Assembly: GCF_013415885.1 (NCBI RefSeq)
Contig: NZ_CP058910.1
Span: 372,001 to 436,000, forward strand
Reading direction: 5' to 3'
Length of the DNA stretch: 64,000 nt
From: Halosimplex rubrum
GTDB lineage: Archaea > Halobacteriota > Halobacteria > Halobacteriales > Haloarculaceae
This document shows, one piece after another, positions 1 to 8,954 of this stretch; the first letter of the stretch is position 1; the number at the start of each line of letters is the position of its first letter. Made by a program: the position numbers and the translations under genes. The notes below the pieces were generated by a model. It worked only from the letters and a program-made list of their open reading frames with translations, did not search any database and was not told the DNA's origin.

Positions 1-1
1 G

Positions 2-448
2 CGCGCGAAGACCAGCGAGTGCGCCCGCCGACTGGCCGAGCGGCTGTCGGCGGCGACCGACCGCTACGACGCCGTCTTCGTGGACGTGCCGCCCGTGGGG
101 GCCAACCAGGCGGTCGCGGCCGTGACCGCCGCCGACGCCGTGGCGCTGGTCGTCCCCGACGCCGAGCGCGGCAGCGACGCCGTCCCCCGAACCCGCGACC
201 GACTGGCGGACGTGGACGCCGCGGTCGACACCGTCGTCGCGAACCTCGCGGGCGAGGACCGGACCGTCGAGGCGGCCGACGCGGTCGTCCCGGCGGGCGA
301 GACGAAGGCGCTCTCCGCGGCACCGGCCGCCGTCGAACCGATCGAGTTCGCCGTCGCCGTCGCGTCGGCGGTCGAGACGCTCACCGGCGCCGACCTCGAC
401 CTGCCCGAACCGGAGCCCTCGTCGATGACCGATTATCTGCCCGGGTAG
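2..448 (+). CDS. ParA/MinD-like ATPase, C-terminal part (5' truncated)
   Basis: The reading frame is open from the left edge of the window to TAG at 446-448, so only the C-terminal ~148 residues are seen. The stretch YDAVFVDVPPVGANQ followed by a hydrophobic segment ending VALVVPDAERG has the look of the Walker B / switch region of a MinD/ParA P-loop ATPase (hydrophobic strand, Asp, proline pair, then a second strand). The P-loop itself would lie outside the window. Later residues (DLPEPEPSSMTDYLPG) are a short acidic/proline tail. Such proteins bind ATP and usually act in positioning or partitioning; the cargo cannot be inferred here. Family assignment rests on fold pattern only. Confidence 0.6.
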   Translation, partial: RAKTSECARRLAERLSAATDRYDAVFVDVPPVGANQAVAAVTAADAVALVVPDAERGSDAVPRTRDRLADVDAAVDTVVANLAGEDRTVEAADAVVPAGETKALSAAPAAVEPIEFAVAVASAVETLTGADLDLPEPEPSSMTDYLPG

Positions 449-632
449 CCCCCGCTCGATTCCCGCCGCGCTCGAATCGTCCACGCGTCGGCCCGAACCG
501 CACACCGGCAGCGACGGGGTCGAAGCGACGGAACTGACCGTCCGTTTCGATCGTGTCGGTATGTGTTTTAATCATTCAAGGGATAGTGTTTAGTGTAGGA
601 CGTATAGACTAGTAGACGACAGAATGGTTTGT

Positions 633-640
633 GTTCGTCT
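633..640 (+). promoter_or_regulatory. GTTCGTC-type motif upstream of nitrate reductase gene
   Basis: The 252-nt gap between the ParA-like gene and nasA becomes AT-rich from about 541 and contains TTTTAATC near 567, a plausible TATA element. The octamer GTTCGTCT lies about 60 nt before the chosen start. The same core occurs before the transporter and nitrite reductase genes of this cluster. A role as a nitrogen-control site is inferred, not shown. Confidence 0.3.
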
Positions 641-700
641 ACATTGTCGTGGAAAATCGGGACAAACCGAAACGCCGGCGCGGTCGGGGGCGGTCGAGTC

Positions 701-2860
701 GTGAGCGACTGGGTGCCGACGACGTGTATGCGCTGTGCGGTCGGCTGCGGGCACCTCCAGCGAGGGGCCGACATCGGGAACGGGATCGACGTGGTGCGCG
801 GCGACGCGGCCCACCCGGTCAACCAGGGGCTGGCCTGCCAGCGCGGCGTGCGCGAGACCTCCGACCCCGAGGGGGAGTGGCTGACCCGACCGATGGTGCG
901 CCGCGACGGCGAGCTGGTCTCGACGACCTGGGACGTGGCGCTGTCGGAGGCGCTGAGCGCCTTCCAGGGGATCGAGGAGTACCCCGACGGCGAGGTCGCC
1001 GTCCTGGGCAGCGGCCAGCAGACCAACGAGGCCGCCTACGCGCTGGGCAAGCTCGCCCGCGGCGGCTTCGGGACCCGCTACTACGACGCCAACACGACGC
1101 TGTGTATGGCCAGCGCCGTCACCGCCTACTACCAGGCGTTCGGGAGCGACGCGCCCCCCTGCAGTTACGACGACATCCCGGAGGCCGAGGCCCACGTCGT
1201 CTGGGGGGCCAACCCGGCGGCGGCCCACCCCGTCATGTTCCGGTGGATCCGCCAGGCGGCCAGCGAAGACGGCGTCGAGCTGATCGCGGTCGACCCCGTG
1301 GCGACCGAGACGGCCGACCACGCCGACGCCCACGTCGCGCCCGAGCCCGGACAGGACCTCGCGCTCGCGCGGGCGGTGCTCGCCCGGGTCGTCGAGACCG
1401 ACCGCGTCGACGAGTCGTTCGTCGCCGAGGCGACCGAGGGGTTCGACGAGCTGCGGGCGGCGCTCCCCGACAGCGAGACCGCCGCCGAGCGGGCGGGCGT
1501 CTCGATGGACGACGTGGACCGTCTGGCGGACGCCTTCGCTCGCGACGCGCTGTGTTACTGGGGGATGGGCGTCAACCAGCACGTCCAGGGGACCGACATC
1601 TCGCGGGCGCTGATCGACGTCTGTCTCGCGACGGGCAACCTCCGGCCGGGCAGCGGCCCGTTCTCGCTGACTGGACAGGCCAACTCGATGGGGACCCGTG
1701 TCTGCTCGTGCAAGGGGAGCTGGCCGGGTCAGCGCCCGTTTCAGGACCCCGACGAGCGCGCGTTCGTCGCCGACGAGTGGGGCGTGCCCGTCGACCGGCT
1801 CCCCGACGACGCCGGCCCCGGTCCGGTCGGGACGTTCGACGCGTTCGACGACGAGGTCGCGGTCGCCTACACCGTCGCGACCAACCCGGTCGCCGGGATG
1901 CCCGACGCGAGCGCGGCGAAGGCGGCGCTCGAGGACACGTTCCTCGTCGCCCAGGACGCCTTCCGGACCGAGACCACCGAACTCGCCGACGTGGTGTTGC
2001 CGGCGGCGACGTGGGGCGAGTCCGAGGGGACCGCGATGAACATGGAGCGGGCGGTCTCGCGCGTGCGGGCCGCGACCGAAGCGCCCAGCGGCGTCTGGAC
2101 CGACCTGCGGATCGTCTCGACCATCGGCGCGCGGCTGTTCCCCGAGCTGTTCGACGACCCGAACCCCGACCCGGAGACGCTGTTCGACGAGTTCGCCGGA
2201 CTGACCGCCGGCAGTATCGCCGACATGTCCGGGATCACCTACGACCGACTCGAGGACCTCAAGGCGCTGCGCTGGCCCGCGCCCGACGCCGAGACGGACG
2301 CCGGCTATCGCTACTACGACGGCGACGACGGCAACCGCGGGTACGTTCCCCGCGAGGGCGACAACGGGGTCGAGCCGGAGCCGGACACCGGCGAGGAGTC
2401 GTGGTCGTTCCCGACGCCCAGCGGGAAGGCGGGCTTCTCGACGGCCCGTCAGGAGGGACTGCCCGAACCGGTCGACGACGACTACCCGCTGACGCTGACG
2501 ACCGCCCGCGAGTCCGAGCAGTACAACACGGGCGTCCGATCGCGGGACGTCGACGACCTCGACCCGGTCGTCGCGCGGATCAATCCCGAGACCGTCGCCG
2601 CGAGCGACGCCGTCGACGAGGGCGCGGTCGTCGTCGAGACCCGACGCGACGCCGTCCCGGCGACGGTCGACCCCGACCCGGCGGTGCCCGAGGGCCTCGT
2701 GTGGCTCCCCATCCACCACCCGGCGACCAACCGCCTCACCGTCGACGCCTTAGACCCCCAGTCGAAGGAACCGAACTTCAAACAGTGCGCCGTCCGGCTC
2801 GTCGCGCCCGCCGACCGGGTGACCGCCGCGGCCACCTCGCCCGCGCGCGCCGACGACTGA
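701..2860 (+). CDS. nasA: Assimilatory nitrate reductase (molybdopterin oxidoreductase)
   Basis: Catalyses nitrate to nitrite reduction in the cytoplasm, presumably with ferredoxin as donor as in other haloarchaea. The 719-aa protein opens with a 4Fe-4S motif made of Cys9, Cys12, Cys16 and Cys46 (CMRCAVGC and GLACQRG). TLCMASA carries Cys135, the likely molybdenum ligand of the Nap/Nas class. The C-terminal part (from about residue 600) has the beta-barrel molybdopterin dinucleotide-binding pattern (LTLTTARESEQYNTG, FKQCAVRL). The start is placed at GTG 701, because the residues upstream (to 629) are not family-like and the iron-sulfur motif then sits at the expected N-terminal position. There is no Tat signal, in agreement with assimilatory function. 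Transporter, MobA-like and nitrite reductase genes follow in the order known for Haloferax mediterranei nasABC and nasD. Confidence 0.93.
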   Translation: MSDWVPTTCMRCAVGCGHLQRGADIGNGIDVVRGDAAHPVNQGLACQRGVRETSDPEGEWLTRPMVRRDGELVSTTWDVALSEALSAFQGIEEYPDGEVAVLGSGQQTNEAAYALGKLARGGFGTRYYDANTTLCMASAVTAYYQAFGSDAPPCSYDDIPEAEAHVVWGANPAAAHPVMFRWIRQAASEDGVELIAVDPVATETADHADAHVAPEPGQDLALARAVLARVVETDRVDESFVAEATEGFDELRAALPDSETAAERAGVSMDDVDRLADAFARDALCYWGMGVNQHVQGTDISRALIDVCLATGNLRPGSGPFSLTGQANSMGTRVCSCKGSWPGQRPFQDPDERAFVADEWGVPVDRLPDDAGPGPVGTFDAFDDEVAVAYTVATNPVAGMPDASAAKAALEDTFLVAQDAFRTETTELADVVLPAATWGESEGTAMNMERAVSRVRAATEAPSGVWTDLRIVSTIGARLFPELFDDPNPDPETLFDEFAGLTAGSIADMSGITYDRLEDLKALRWPAPDAETDAGYRYYDGDDGNRGYVPREGDNGVEPEPDTGEESWSFPTPSGKAGFSTARQEGLPEPVDDDYPLTLTTARESEQYNTGVRSRDVDDLDPVVARINPETVAASDAVDEGAVVVETRRDAVPATVDPDPAVPEGLVWLPIHHPATNRLTVDALDPQSKEPNFKQCAVRLVAPADRVTAAATSPARADD

Positions 2861-3094
2861 CCGGGCGAGGGTCCCGTTCTCCGCGTTCGTCTCACGCCAC
2901 AGCGACGGCCACAGCGGGGCAGTACGGCCGATCGTCCGGACCCGCGCGGCGCGCGCCCGACACGCACCCCGCTCGACGCCGCCGCCGCGACCCGAGAGCG
3001 ACCGCCGGCCGAAACTCGACGCCCGTCCGGTTTTCGAGCCGCGGAGTCGACGTATTACATCCTTATATCTTCAGTATTCATCCTAATATCTCCC

Positions 3095-3221
3095 GTTCGT
3101 CCACTCGCCGGCAAAGTGAGTTTATTTTCTAAACGACTAGGGTTATATGACACGAGTGTCCAACTCATATCCGTGCAAAGGTGGACGTTCGAAATGGGAT
3201 TCGATAAAATACTGGACGAAC
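3095..3221 (+). promoter_or_regulatory. Regulatory region of the nitrate transporter gene
   Basis: The 431-nt gap between nasA and the transporter gene is strikingly AT-rich from 3050 on. GTTCGTCC (3095-3102) and its exact inverse GGACGAAC (3214-3221) flank a TATA-like GGTTATATGA at about 3142. The arrangement suggests an independent, regulated promoter for the transporter instead of simple read-through from nasA. No coding sequence was recognised in the gap. Motif function is inferred. Confidence 0.4.
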
Positions 3222-3291
3222 AAACGGAAATGATAGTTAATTATGGTTCGGCGGTCGTCGGTGCGGCCGCCGGTGAGGGGGAGGTGCCGGC

Positions 3292-4614
3292 ATGGGGCTG
3301 ATCAAGATGACCAAGTGGCGGACGCTGGTGCTCGCCACGGTCGGGTTCAACTTCTCGTTCCTGATCTGGTTCTCCTTCGCGCCCTTCACGGGGCCGATGG
3401 CCGAGGAGTTCGGCCTCTCGCTGGCGGAGATCGGGATCCTGGCGAGCGCGGCCATCTGGCTGGCGCCGTTCGGCCGGATCCTGACGGGCTGGCTCTCGGA
3501 CAAGTTCGGCGCGCCGGCGGTGTTCGCCATCGTGCTCACGTACGTCGGCGTGTTCTCCATCGCGAGCGCGTTCGCACAGAGCTACGCCGTGTTCTTCGTC
3601 GAGCGGCTCATCGTCGCGACGGCGGGGATCACGTTCGTCATCGGCATCCAGCACGTCTCCGAGTGGTTCGAGGAGGAACAGCTCGGGACGGCCGAGGGCA
3701 TCTACGCCGGCATCGGCAACGCCGGCGCGGCGGGCGGCGCGCTCATCCTCCCGCGCGTGTTCGGCTCGAACTGGAGCGGGCCGCTGTTCGAGACCAACTG
3801 GCGCGCCGCGTTCTTCTACACGGGCTGCGTGTCGATCCTCCTGGCGGTCGTCTACTACGCGCTCGGCGAGGCCGCCAAGAGCGACGAGAAGCGCCAGGCC
3901 ACCGCCGACAACGCGAGCTTCAAGGGCTGGTTCTACACCGCCACGCGCTACGGGACGGTCGTCCTCGCGCTGGCGTACGTGATGACCTTCGGTCTCGAAC
4001 TGTCGATGAACGGCTGGCTCGCGACCTACTACCGCGAGGGCTTCAGCACGGACAACCTCGTGCTCGCCTCGACGTTCGCGGCGACGTTCTCGGTGGCAGC
4101 CGGGCTGCTCCGCCCGATCGGCGGCTACGTCAGCGACGTGCTCGCCCGCAAGGAAAAAGACATCATCCCGCTGTTCGAGGGCCGCTACCGCGAGCAGTGG
4201 ACGTTCGTGACGCTGTGTTTCGTCGTCCTCTCGATGTTCGGCATGACGCTGGCCGGCCTCTCCGGCGAGGTGCTGATCGCGGTCGGCGCCGGCTTCCTGG
4301 TCGGGATGGGCTGTGCGTTCTCCGAAGGCGCCATCTTCGCGCAGGTGCCGGCGATGTTCCCCAACAGCTCCGGCGCGGTCGCGGGCGTCGTCGGCGGCGT
4401 CGGCACGGTCGGCGGGATCGTCTACCCCCTCGTCTACTCGGCGCCGTTCCTGGCGAGCCTGCACATCGGCTACTCGATCGTCGCCGTCTCGATGGTGCCC
4501 ATCGTCCTGCTGGCGGCGTGGGTGTTCCAGCCCCACATCGCCGAGATCGCGACCGAGAGCGGCTTCGTCGGCGCCGGCGGCACCTCGGGGTCGGCCGCGC
4601 CGGGGGACGACTGA
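3292..4614 (+). CDS. nasB: Nitrate/nitrite MFS transporter, NarK/NasB type
   Basis: A 440-residue membrane protein of the major facilitator superfamily with about 12 hydrophobic segments. [15 protein letters not shown] in the first segment is characteristic of NarK-like nitrate porters. The two nitrate-signature glycine motifs are visible: [10 protein letters not shown] at 140-149, and [15 protein letters not shown] at about 361-375. The loop GWLSDKFG at 66-73 is the MFS motif A region. Expected role: uptake of nitrate (possibly nitrite exchange) for the reductases encoded on either side. ATG 3292 is preceded by a G-rich Shine-Dalgarno-like GAGGGGGAGG. The next gene starts one base after the stop, so the two are certainly co-transcribed. 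Confidence 0.93.
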   Translation: MGLIKMTKWRTLVLATVGFNFSFLIWFSFAPFTGPMAEEFGLSLAEIGILASAAIWLAPFGRILTGWLSDKFGAPAVFAIVLTYVGVFSIASAFAQSYAVFFVERLIVATAGITFVIGIQHVSEWFEEEQLGTAEGIYAGIGNAGAAGGALILPRVFGSNWSGPLFETNWRAAFFYTGCVSILLAVVYYALGEAAKSDEKRQATADNASFKGWFYTATRYGTVVLALAYVMTFGLELSMNGWLATYYREGFSTDNLVLASTFAATFSVAAGLLRPIGGYVSDVLARKEKDIIPLFEGRYREQWTFVTLCFVVLSMFGMTLAGLSGEVLIAVGAGFLVGMGCAFSEGAIFAQVPAMFPNSSGAVAGVVGGVGTVGGIVYPLVYSAPFLASLHIGYSIVAVSMVPIVLLAAWVFQPHIAEIATESGFVGAGGTSGSAAPGDD

Positions 4615-4615
4615 G

Positions 4616-5185
4616 ATGCGCTCGGCACTGCTGCTTGCCGGCGTCGGCGACGCGCTCGACCCGTCCCCCGCCGACGCGCCGCTCGGCCGGGTCGCCGACG
4701 CGGTCGCGCCTGCGGTCGACGAGGTCGTGGTCGCCTGTTCGGCCGACGACCGGACCGCGGCCTCCGAGGCGGTCGGCGACCGCCCCCACCGGCTCGCGGT
4801 CGACCCGATCGCCGACGAGGGGGCCGTCGCGGCCATCCGGACCGGCGTCCGCGTGGCGAGCGGCGACGCGGTCGCCGTCGTCGCCGGCGACGTGCCCACC
4901 GTCGACACGTCGCTGCTCGACGACTGCTTCGCGGCCTGCGCCGACGCGGCCGCGGTACCCCGCAGCGACGACCGGCTCCACCCGCTCCACGCCGCCTACG
5001 ACGCCGACGCGGCCCGCGTCGCCTGCGACCACACGCTCGCGGCCGGTTCCGGCCGCCTGTACGACGTGCTCTCGCGGCTCGACCCCGTCGTCGTCGACGC
5101 CGAGGCGCCCGACATCGACGCCCACCCGCTGACCGTCGGCTCGCACGCGGACCTCGCCCCGGCCACGGACGGCCTCGGCACCTGA
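4616..5185 (+). CDS. nasC: MobA-like molybdenum cofactor nucleotidyltransferase (NasC)
   Basis: A 189-residue protein beginning MRSALLLAGVGDALDPSPAD. This resembles the N-terminal nucleotide-binding strand and loop of MobA/NTP-transferase folds, although the usual AGGxSxRxGxDK loop is strongly degenerate. VVAGDVPTVDTSLLDD at about 85-100 matches the D-x-P-x-x metal-binding region of molybdenum cofactor guanylyltransferases, and HPLHAAYD matches the following acceptor segment. The likely role is attaching GMP to molybdopterin for the nitrate reductase of the same cluster. It starts one nucleotide after the transporter stop. The degenerate P-loop means catalytic competence should be treated as unproven. 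Confidence 0.75.
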   Translation: MRSALLLAGVGDALDPSPADAPLGRVADAVAPAVDEVVVACSADDRTAASEAVGDRPHRLAVDPIADEGAVAAIRTGVRVASGDAVAVVAGDVPTVDTSLLDDCFAACADAAAVPRSDDRLHPLHAAYDADAARVACDHTLAAGSGRLYDVLSRLDPVVVDAEAPDIDAHPLTVGSHADLAPATDGLGT

Positions 5186-5259
5186 CCGCCGGCCGGACCC
5201 ACCACCGGACCCGCTCGCCGACCCCACCCAAATGCGTTTAAGGTCATTGTATTTCGAGC

Positions 5260-5355
5260 GTTCGTCCGGATATACCACTCGTAACGCGAATTGTTAAACG
5301 ATTATGCTTATGTGTATCGCAGTCAGCTAGCTAAAACGTAAATCAGAAGACGAAC
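5260..5355 (+). promoter_or_regulatory. Promoter region of nitrite reductase gene
   Basis: The 219-nt gap before nasD is AT-rich and carries GTTCGTCC at 5260-5267 and an inverse copy AGACGAAC at 5348-5355. Between them are TATA-like stretches (GGATATACC near 5268, GCTTATGTG near 5306). The paired motif mirrors the arrangement before the transporter gene. This indicates a separate promoter for nasD under the same control; this is inference from motif sharing. Confidence 0.4.
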
Positions 5356-5393
5356 GTTTGAGTATTTGCCGAAATTGCGGACAAAACCAAAAC

Positions 5394-5400
5394 GGAGGAG
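5394..5400 (+). promoter_or_regulatory. Strong Shine-Dalgarno site of nasD
   Basis: GGAGGAG ends four bases before ATG 5405. It is unusually strong for this genome, where many genes look leaderless, and fixes the nasD start at 5405 instead of the in-frame upstream codons. Confidence 0.6.
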
Positions 5401-5404
5401 ATCA

Positions 5405-7171
5405 ATGCCACACAAGAAGGAAGCCTGGAAAGAGGAGATGTACGGCGACGAAGTGCGCGAGAAAATCGAGGAGTTCGCGGAGAAGGGGTGGGACGCCATC
5501 CCCGAGGACGAACGCGACGAGTGGTTCGCCCGGTTCAAGTTCTGGGGGGTGTTCCACCACCGGGGCGGCCAGGAGTCGTACTTCATGATGCGGCTGACCA
5601 ACTGCGGGGGCGTCCTCGAACCCGACCAGCTGCGGGCCATCGGCGAGGTCGCCCGCGACTACGCCAGGGGGCCCGTCGAGAACCCCGAGTTCGGCAACGG
5701 CTGGGTCGACTTCACGACCCGTCAGTCGATTCAACTGCACTGGCTCAAGCTCGAAGACATCCCCGAGATCTGGGAGAAACTCGAAGCCGTGGGCGTCTCC
5801 TCGCGGTCGGCCGGCGGGGACACGATGCGCAACATCTCCGGCTGCCCGGTCGCCGGCAAGGCCGAGGAGTACGTCGAATCCCGGGAGCTGCTCGACGAGA
5901 TCCAGGCGGAGATCCGCGGCGACGACGACCTCTGTAACATGCCCCGGAAGTTCAACATCTCGGTGTCGGGCTGTCGCCAGGGCTGCGCCCAGGACTCGAT
6001 CAACGACATCGGGCTCGAACCGGCCCACAAGTTCATCGAGGGTGAGGAAGTGAAGGGCTTCAACGTCCGCGTCGGCGGCGGCCTCGGCGGTCGCGAACCA
6101 CGGCCGGCCCGCCCGCTCGACGTGTTCGTCACGCGCGATCAGGCCAAGGAGACCGTGCGGGCGTTCGTCGAGTACTACCACGAGGCGGGCAACCGCGAGA
6201 ACCGCTCGAAGAACCGCGCCCGCTTCTTCGTCGACGAGCACGGGACCGACGAGATCCGCGAGGCCATGGGCGAGCGCCTGGAGTTCGAACTGGAGCGGGC
6301 GGGGACGGACTTCCGCGGCGAGTACACCTACAACGCGGGCAAGTCCGCCGAGCGGGGCGCCCACGACCACGTCGGCGTCTACGACCAGGCCGACGACCGG
6401 AACTACGTCGGCCTCTCGGTCCCGGTCGGCCGGATGCCCGCCGAGGACGCGATCGAGCTGGCGGACCTGGCCGACGCCTACGGCTCCGGCGAGATCCGGC
6501 TCTCGCGGCGCCAGAACCCGCTGATCATGGACGTGCCGGACGGCCAGCTCGCGAACCTGCTCAACGAGGACCTGCTGGAGACCTACCAGCCCGAGCCCAA
6601 CCCGTTCGTCCAGGGGGCGATGGCCTGCACGGGCACGGAGTTCTGCTCGATCGCGCTGACCGAGACGAAGGCGCGGATGGCTCGCCTGCTGCAGTGGCTC
6701 GGCGAGGAGGTCGACGTGCCCGACGACGTCGACCGCATCAAGATGCACTACTCCGGTTGCACGGCCGACTGCGGGCAGGCGATGACCGCCGACATCGGGA
6801 TGCAGGGCATGCGCGCCCGGAAGGACGGCGAGATGGTCGAGGCGATGGACGTCGGCGTCGGCGGCGGGATCGGCGAGGACCCCACCTTCATCGACTGGGT
6901 GCGCCAGCGCGTCCCCGCCGACGAGGTGCCCGGCATGATCGCCAACCTCGTCGAGGCCTACGCCGCCCTGCGCGAGGAGGGCCAGACCTTCCGCGAGTGG
7001 GTCGACGCCACCGGCCACGAGACCATCGTCGAACTGGCGGAACCGGCGGAGGTCGAGGGGTACGAGGACCCGTGTCTCACCGATGCCAAGCAGTCGTGGT
7101 ACCCCTTCGCCGACAGCGAGAGTCCCGCCCCCACCGACGCCGAGGGCCAGCCGCTCTCGGCGGACGACTGA
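5405..7171 (+). CDS. nasD: Ferredoxin-nitrite reductase (siroheme, 4Fe-4S)
   Basis: Reduces nitrite to ammonium with six electrons from ferredoxin. The 588-aa protein has the duplicated nitrite/sulfite reductase architecture: ferredoxin-like half-domains (RQSIQLHWL at about 110, RQNPLIMDV at about 370) and two siroheme-binding cores. The catalytic [4Fe-4S]-siroheme Cys residues are Cys408 and Cys414 (CTGTEFC), and Cys452 and Cys456 (CTADC). The first core keeps SGCRQGCAQDS. Length is close to that of haloarchaeal NirA/NasD. It completes the assimilatory pathway begun by nasA. It has its own AT-rich promoter region and a strong ribosome-binding site. A 52-codon gene follows two bases later. 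Confidence 0.94.
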   Translation: MPHKKEAWKEEMYGDEVREKIEEFAEKGWDAIPEDERDEWFARFKFWGVFHHRGGQESYFMMRLTNCGGVLEPDQLRAIGEVARDYARGPVENPEFGNGWVDFTTRQSIQLHWLKLEDIPEIWEKLEAVGVSSRSAGGDTMRNISGCPVAGKAEEYVESRELLDEIQAEIRGDDDLCNMPRKFNISVSGCRQGCAQDSINDIGLEPAHKFIEGEEVKGFNVRVGGGLGGREPRPARPLDVFVTRDQAKETVRAFVEYYHEAGNRENRSKNRARFFVDEHGTDEIREAMGERLEFELERAGTDFRGEYTYNAGKSAERGAHDHVGVYDQADDRNYVGLSVPVGRMPAEDAIELADLADAYGSGEIRLSRRQNPLIMDVPDGQLANLLNEDLLETYQPEPNPFVQGAMACTGTEFCSIALTETKARMARLLQWLGEEVDVPDDVDRIKMHYSGCTADCGQAMTADIGMQGMRARKDGEMVEAMDVGVGGGIGEDPTFIDWVRQRVPADEVPGMIANLVEAYAALREEGQTFREWVDATGHETIVELAEPAEVEGYEDPCLTDAKQSWYPFADSESPAPTDAEGQPLSADD

Positions 7172-7172
7172 G

Positions 7173-7331
7173 ATGGTCGACGACACCGACCGCGACGCCG
7201 CGGGCCGCCCCGTCGGCTCCGCGACCGACCGCGACGCCGAGCCGGCCGACGCGGCCTTCGACGTGGCGCCGGAGCTGTTCGGCGCCGACGACGCCGAAGC
7301 GGTTCGACGCTCCGACGACACCGCCCTGTAG
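7173..7331 (+). CDS. Small acidic protein downstream of nasD
   Basis: A 52-residue acidic protein that starts one base after the nasD stop (TGA G ATG), so it is expected to be co-translated with nitrite reductase. It contains AAFDVAPELFGADDAEAV followed by RRSDDTAL, and has no cysteines, no membrane segment and no recognisable domain. Codon use matches the neighbours. The tight spacing and in-frame codon bias argue for a real gene. A role linked to nitrite reduction (chaperone, anchor, regulator) is only suggested by position. Confidence 0.6.
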   Translation: MVDDTDRDAAGRPVGSATDRDAEPADAAFDVAPELFGADDAEAVRRSDDTAL

Positions 7332-7479
7332 CGCGCCCGAGTCCGCTGGTTTTCGACGCCGATCAGGTGACCGCCCGCACGGCGACCGCTTCGAACAGCA
7401 ACACCACGTCGGAGGTCGCCGTCGCGAGCGCGCCCGCGAACCGGGTCGCCCTTACGGCGACCGCGCCAACGAGTGAGCC

Positions 7480-8286
7480 ATGACAGTCGTCACGAACGGG
7501 GGCGTCGATCTGTACTACGAGGCCAGGGGCGACCCGCGCCTGCCGGAAGACGCCGACCGCGCGGCGGACACGGTGGTGTTCGTCGAGCCGGCGGGCTACG
7601 GCGCGTGGGTGTGGGGCTGGCAACACGCCGCCCTGGCCGAGGGCTTCGAGACGGTCACCTGGGACCTGCGCGGGACCGGCCGCTCGGACGCCCCGGAGGG
7701 CCCCTACGAGGTCCGGACGCTCGCGGGCGATCTCGAAGCCGTGCTCGCCGACCACGGTGTGGCCGACGCCCACGTCGTCGGCGCTGGCCTCGGCGGGATG
7801 ATCGCCCTGGAGTACGCGGACCGGTACACCCGCGCCGCCTCGCTGACACTCTTTGGCACCGCCGCCAGCGGCGACCGCGTCGACGCCGACGCGCTGGAGT
7901 CGCTGTTCGCCCCTCGCGACGACCCCGGGGCGCTCCGCGCGTCGCTGCGCAACGCCTTCGCGGCGGACGTCGACGCCCACGCGGACGTGGTCGACGAGAT
8001 CGTCGGCTGGCGCCGCGAGGAGGACGCCGACCGCACCGGCTTCGACGCCCAGACCGCCGCCATGCGGTCGTTCGACCGTTCGGACTCGCTCTACGAGATC
8101 ACGACGCCCGCTCGGGTGTACCACGGCGTCGACGACGCCGTCGTCCCGACCGACGCGGGCCGGGATCTGGCCGAGGGGCTGCCCCGCGGCGAATTCACCG
8201 CCGTCGAAGGCGGACATCTCTGCTTCATCGAGGAGAGCGCCGCGGTCAACGACGCGCTGCTCGGCGACTTCGAGGACGCCGCGTGA
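7480..8286 (+). CDS. Alpha/beta hydrolase-fold protein lacking the nucleophile serine
   Basis: A 268-aa alpha/beta hydrolase-fold protein. It shows the oxyanion region (FVEPAGYGAWVWGW), the conserved DLRGTGRSD strand, and C-terminal HGVDDAVVP and EGGHLCFIEE carrying the usual acid and histidine. The nucleophile elbow, normally GxSxG, reads GAGLG, so residue 103 is glycine. The protein is therefore either a non-hydrolytic family member (lyase-, oxygenase- or receptor-like use of the fold) or inactive. The gene stands alone between the nitrate cluster and the TM2 protein gene. The substrate cannot be named. Confidence 0.85.
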   Translation: MTVVTNGGVDLYYEARGDPRLPEDADRAADTVVFVEPAGYGAWVWGWQHAALAEGFETVTWDLRGTGRSDAPEGPYEVRTLAGDLEAVLADHGVADAHVVGAGLGGMIALEYADRYTRAASLTLFGTAASGDRVDADALESLFAPRDDPGALRASLRNAFAADVDAHADVVDEIVGWRREEDADRTGFDAQTAAMRSFDRSDSLYEITTPARVYHGVDDAVVPTDAGRDLAEGLPRGEFTAVEGGHLCFIEESAAVNDALLGDFEDAA

Positions 8287-8378
8287 AGCGGAGTCGAAAC
8301 CTCGGGTGACGGCCGCTCGCCGGCGGGAATTCACAAGCCAGCGGTAGTTTTACACGTACGACACGCGTCGTCGGGGAT

Positions 8379-8954
8379 ATGTCGAACGACGAGCGCGACG
8401 ATCCGGACGACCCGAACGGATCCGACCCCGAAGAGACAGAGTCCGGTGAGGCCGGCGACGGACAGCCGCCGGCGGACGACGCCGGGAGCGACGACAGCTG
8501 GGTGAGCGACAGCGTCAACGAGGGCGACGAGTCGACTGTCGGCGACACCGGTCCGACCGACCCGAGCGGTACGGGGACGGACGGGACCGACGACGCCCCT
8601 GCCACTCGCGGCCAGTCCGCCGATGGATCCGGGGGCGGACGGAAGGGACCGAACGAGAAGTTCTGTTCGGAGTGTGGCGCGGTCATCAACGAGAAGGCCG
8701 AGATCTGTCCGGAGTGCGGCGTCCGCCAGCCCGGGATGGACTCGGGCAACGACGAGCGCATCGTCGCGGCGCTGCTCGCGATCCTGCTCGGGAGCTTCGG
8801 CGCCCACAAGTTCTACCTCGGAAACAACAAGCTCGGGATCATCTACCTCTGTTTCTGCTGGACCGGGATCCCCGGCATCATCGGGATCATCGAGGGCGTC
8901 ATCTACCTCACCAAGGACGACGACGAGTTTCGCCGCCAGTACATGGACGAGTGA
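8379..8954 (+). CDS. Zinc-ribbon TM2-domain membrane protein
   Basis: A 191-aa protein in three parts: a long acidic, low-complexity N-terminus (residues 1-90), a double-CxxC zinc ribbon (FCSECGAVINEKAEICPECG), and a TM2 domain of two membrane helices (IVAALLAILLGSFGAHKFYLG, then a second helix with GIPGIIGIIEGVIYL). TM2 proteins are small membrane proteins of poorly known function. The stop overlaps a GTG codon (GTGA, 8951-8954) that would be the natural start of the next gene. Confidence 0.85.
   Translation: MSNDERDDPDDPNGSDPEETESGEAGDGQPPADDAGSDDSWVSDSVNEGDESTVGDTGPTDPSGTGTDGTDDAPATRGQSADGSGGGRKGPNEKFCSECGAVINEKAEICPECGVRQPGMDSGNDERIVAALLAILLGSFGAHKFYLGNNKLGIIYLCFCWTGIPGIIGIIEGVIYLTKDDDEFRRQYMDE

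Noticed and set aside
590-2719. A 709-codon open frame on the minus strand opposite the nitrate reductase gene
   Set aside because: It mirrors nasA codon positions. In such GC-rich DNA the opposite frame is often open, and the translation is Arg/Val/Gly-rich without any domain.
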